From: Dromaius novaehollandiae
Lineage: Eukaryota > Chordata > Aves > Casuariiformes > Dromaiidae
Assembly (NCBI RefSeq): GCF_036370855.1
Contig: NC_088110.1
Span: 22,687,501 to 22,751,500, forward strand
Direction: 5' to 3'
Length of the DNA stretch: 64,000 bases
Of the stretch, positions 61,101 to 64,000 are shown one piece after another (the stretch's first letter is position 1; each line of letters opens with the position of its first letter). The translations under genes were made by a program, and so were the position numbers. The notes under the pieces were generated by a model, which saw nothing but the letters and a program-made list of their open reading frames with translations, searched no databases and was not told the DNA's origin.

Positions 61101-62739
61101 CTGCGCTCTGCGTTTCCGGGGGAATCGGGGAAGCGGGTGGTTTGTCTGCTTGCAAAAGAGCAGAAATCCCCCAGCAGACGTGCCACGGGAATTTTGGGAA
61201 GCTGCTCTTCGCCGCGTCCAGAAATGTTGGCCAGATGATGCTTTTTCTCATTAAAACTGTAAATAACGTGGGCACCCCCCTGCTTCCAGCACACAACTTC
61301 CCCTGGACCCCGACACGCTCTTGCTCAATCTGTTACCTATTTCTCTCAGCAATGAGGCTGTTTTCCATAGGGGGATGCAAGGAAAAAAAGGAACAAGGGT
61401 GGCAATCGCCTGTCTGGCTCCTGGTCGCCCTTCGCACCGTCACCGTGCCCAGATAAAGCCGGACGGAGGTGACGGGCTCGGACACTGGACAGGTTCCCTG
61501 CGACACCGGCTCCATCCCTGCCGTTACCGGCACCGTGCTCACGTGCCCCAGCAGACCCGGCTCCGTTTTGGAAGCGGTGCAGCTTGTCCTGTTCAAGCCT
61601 CTTTTTGGTGGCTCAGTAAACTTGCTCTGATTTCCAGCCTAATTTTCGAGGAGCTTGTTCCCCCACCAGCACGCTCGGTTAGTTTGGGCACAGTTTGAGC
61701 CTTGCTCGGTTTTAATTTTCCACGGTTTCCTCCTGAAACCACTCAGTGCCACGGACCTGCTCAGACGCCACTGCCGAGCTCAACCCTTTTGGCCAAACCA
61801 GCCCCGAGCTCCAGATTTGCAGCGAAAGCCCTTGCAGATGCTCTTAGCCAGGCCGGGGCGGCCATCGACGATCCTGAAAAGCCATGTTCTTCCTCTAAAA
61901 TCAGTTTATTCTAGCTTAGCCGGAGCCGATAAACTTGGCGTTACGGGGCACTCGTGGGTGTTAGCCCTTCCCCTGTCACTTCTGGCTGAATCATGGGAGA
62001 TCTGTGAAGATTTACAGAAATTTGGTTGTGATTTTCCCCTCCCTCCTGCCAGTTCTTCTTGCCACTTTGACCCTTGCCTGGCCGTGATCAGAGAGGAGCG
62101 AGTCAGCCTGGCAAAAAGTAATGAATACCATGTCCCACGCCAGCCCCAGACCGCACCAAACTCGTGCAGCTCGTCACCCATGAACCGCCCCCACCATCAT
62201 CCCTGGGCTCATCCTTGCCTCGAGGCCTTCCGAGCAGCTCGGTTCGGATGGCAATGGGCAATAAAATGGGATTTAGAGGCTGGAAATGTCACTCACAAGC
62301 CTTTATGGACATTGAGGAAATGTGCGTGAGTGTCTCCGAGCGGGTGCACGGCCTTTGCGTGGCTCGGCCGGGGCGAGAGGGGCACCGTGCACCCGGTTCT
62401 CCTTAAAGGAGGGAGGTGAAGAAGAGCAGCACGACAGAATCTGCCCCAATTCTTCCCATTTATTTAACTCCTCCCTGAGCACCCCCAGCCTCCTCCAGCT
62501 ATGCTTAATCCAAAGGGGAGGATTTGGCCTTATTTTCCTGTGGTTCCCGGGATGGCTCCTCTGTCGGGGAGGTTTATCGTGGCCCTCGGGGCTTGTAGCC
62601 ACGTTAGCGGTGTGCGGCCGTGCCACGGCCTCCGTGTCGGCAAGCCCGGCGACGGCCTCCCAAACCGCGCTCTTGGCTTCGGCTGGGGACCGATTCCCGT
62701 GCTGGAGCAGTATCCCGGTGCCGTTAGGGGTGTCCTTCC

Positions 62740-63130
62740 CTTCCAGCATGTGAGTGGTGCAGAAAGACCGGCTTTACCAGGAACTAAAGTCAAGCAATTA
62801 ACTGGGGAATTAAGATTTAGCGCGCGCCACGAACAGCAGGCATATATAAAGGAGACAGCTGTTAAATTTAGTAAGTGACAAAGTCATGCGAACACTAACT
62901 GGATTATTTGCATTTATTTGGGAATACTTATGTATTTTATTATGCAACCTATAGCTCACCATAATTCTGCTTTTCACTCCGCGGCGCCGCTCCTCCGAGC
63001 GCCTTAGCGAGCATTACAAGCAATTAAGGCTGCCTGCGCCCCTGCGCAGCGCTGGGCGCTAGATCCGCTTTGCGGGCACTGAATATATTTTGGATTGGAG
63101 GTGGCTTAATTAATATGATTGATTTTAACT
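62740..63130. promoter_or_regulatory. Candidate enhancer with octamer, TATA-like and homeodomain sites
   Basis: About 390 bases, mostly low-GC, in CpG-rich surroundings. It contains TATATAAAG at 62843-62851, followed by an E-box CAGCTG; a perfect POU octamer ATTTGCAT at 62906-62913; CTTATGTATTTTATTATGC; and AATTAAT-ATG-ATTGATT at 63108-63124. The density of developmental-factor words is the highest I noticed in intron 2. Enhancer or internal promoter function is inferred. Confidence 0.35.
63108..63124. promoter_or_regulatory. Near-palindromic P3-type site AATTAAT-ATG-ATTGATT
   Basis: Same left arm and spacer pattern (NTG) as the sites at 39742 and 52299, with a single change in the right arm that turns ATTA into ATTG and makes a PBX/HOX-like TGATTGAT. 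Confidence 0.4.
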
Positions 63131-64000
63131 CTGCCTGGGCCAAGTCGCGAGCTGGAGCCCGCGGGGATGAGCCGGTGCGGGAGCGGGCTTCGGGCAGAGC
63201 CTCCCCCCGGGGATGGGCATCCTGCCCCGTTTCGGCGAGGAAGGGGAGCCCTGGGGAGGGCAGCGGGCCGGGACACGGCCCCGGGCGCCGTCGGGTCGGC
63301 CGCTGCCCGCATCCCTCGCCGGCATCACTCCGCGCACGGCGGCGGCTCTCGCCTCCAGTTGCGTCTCCGGGGAGGAGTTTGGGGAGGCGGCGTGTAATCC
63401 TGCCTGCTGAGCCCGGTCCAGACGCTACCAGACATTATTAATTCTCAGTATCAGGCCAGCAGGGACTGGCAGCCTGTTGTATAAATGTGCTGCAGTGTGG
63501 CGGAGACGGTCCCTGCCCTAAAAAGCTTCCAGGCGGAGGAGAAGGCAGAGCGCGAGCCGGTCGGAGCCGTGCCGGGCGCCGGTGCCAGGCAGCATCCCGT
63601 GTCCGCTGCTGGGACGCTCCTGCAGAAAACACCGGGGGTTTTCGTGGCCTCGGACGGGCACCGTCCTGATGTTAAGCTTGGCACCAGCACGGCGCCGGGG
63701 CGGTTGCTCCCTTGCACCCTCCTCGCTGCGGCTCTGCCCGAAGCACCCGCGTGCCGCCCGGGCGAGCTGCTCCGGGGACGAGGCCGTCGGAAACGGCACT
63801 CCGCTCGGAGCAGATGCAGAAAAATTAGAGGGAATTCAGAGAGCAGCAGAAAAAAAAATGATTAAAGGAGATGGAGGGACTGATTTTGGAGGGAAAAGAA
63901 ATCAGCTGCGCTATTTATAACGCTGCCTGCACCAGCGTGTGTAGGAGCAGGCGTTTCTTTTTTTTTTAAAGCGCCTAGAGAGCGGAGCTACAGGGCCGGG

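Larger units (their letters stand above)
49029..64000 (+). other. JPH3: JPH3 intron 2 (5' portion; continues beyond right edge)
   Basis: At least 15 kb after the GTAAGG donor with no sequence resembling the next junctophilin exon (the rest of the Ala-rich helix). Large open frames (for example 328 codons at 55205-56191 and 341 codons on the minus strand at 58153-59178) are GC-driven, with opposing overlapping frames and low-complexity peptides. Supported contents are simple repeats, a possible pol III-type fossil near 49.8 kb, an AT-rich P3 site at 52.3 kb, an AT-rich stretch at 53.4 kb, and a probable regulatory block at 62.74-63.13 kb. Confidence 0.85.

Overview
This window is vertebrate nuclear DNA, most likely from a sauropsid and probably a bird. 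The evidence is intron-containing genes with GT-AG splice sites, large CpG islands at both gene starts, very GC-rich noncoding DNA, almost no recognisable recent transposons, and an intergenic gap and JPH3 first intron that look compact next to what I remember of the mammalian locus. The species cannot be fixed from sequence alone, and a crocodilian or turtle is not excluded. I see no prokaryotic genes, CRISPR arrays, viral genomes or intact mobile elements.

Two protein-coding genes are present, both partial and placed head to head. The first coding exon of ZCCHC14 lies on the minus strand (10034-10597, 188 codons). Its first intron fills positions 1-10033 and runs off the left edge. JPH3 (junctophilin-3) lies on the plus strand. 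Coding exon 1 is at 35272-35653 (MORN repeats I-V), intron 1 is about 12.6 kb, exon 2 is at 48251-49028 (MORN VI, the joining linker, MORN VII-VIII and the start of the alpha-helical region), and at least 15 kb of intron 2 runs to the right edge. This matches the ZCCHC14-JPH3 neighbourhood of human 16q24.

Layout: 1-9.9 kb is AT-rich ZCCHC14 intron. 10.0-11.6 kb is the ZCCHC14 CpG island with a promoter core of three inverted CCAAT boxes, a YY1-type site and GC boxes. It may also fire a divergent plus-strand transcript. 11.6-34 kb is intergenic, with one weak candidate plus-strand exon (12923-13140), simple repeats, ancient-repeat scraps and several AT-rich islands that could be regulatory. 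34.0-35.0 kb is the JPH3 CpG island, with a G-quadruplex-prone run, a perfect GC hairpin, a 10-unit CGGWG repeat and a (CGG)10 tract. 35.65-48.25 kb and 49.03-64.0 kb are JPH3 introns rich in CpG, short tandem repeats and AT-rich candidate enhancers.

I found no convincing undescribed biological system. The observations most worth following are: the position matching the human Huntington-disease-like-2 CTG repeat, here without an expansion; a tiny upstream ORF that overlaps the JPH3 start codon; a 20-unit pentanucleotide array whose purine strand contains AAGGG units; and three near-identical palindromic paired-homeodomain sites (AATTAATNTGATTRATT) spread over JPH3 introns 1 and 2.
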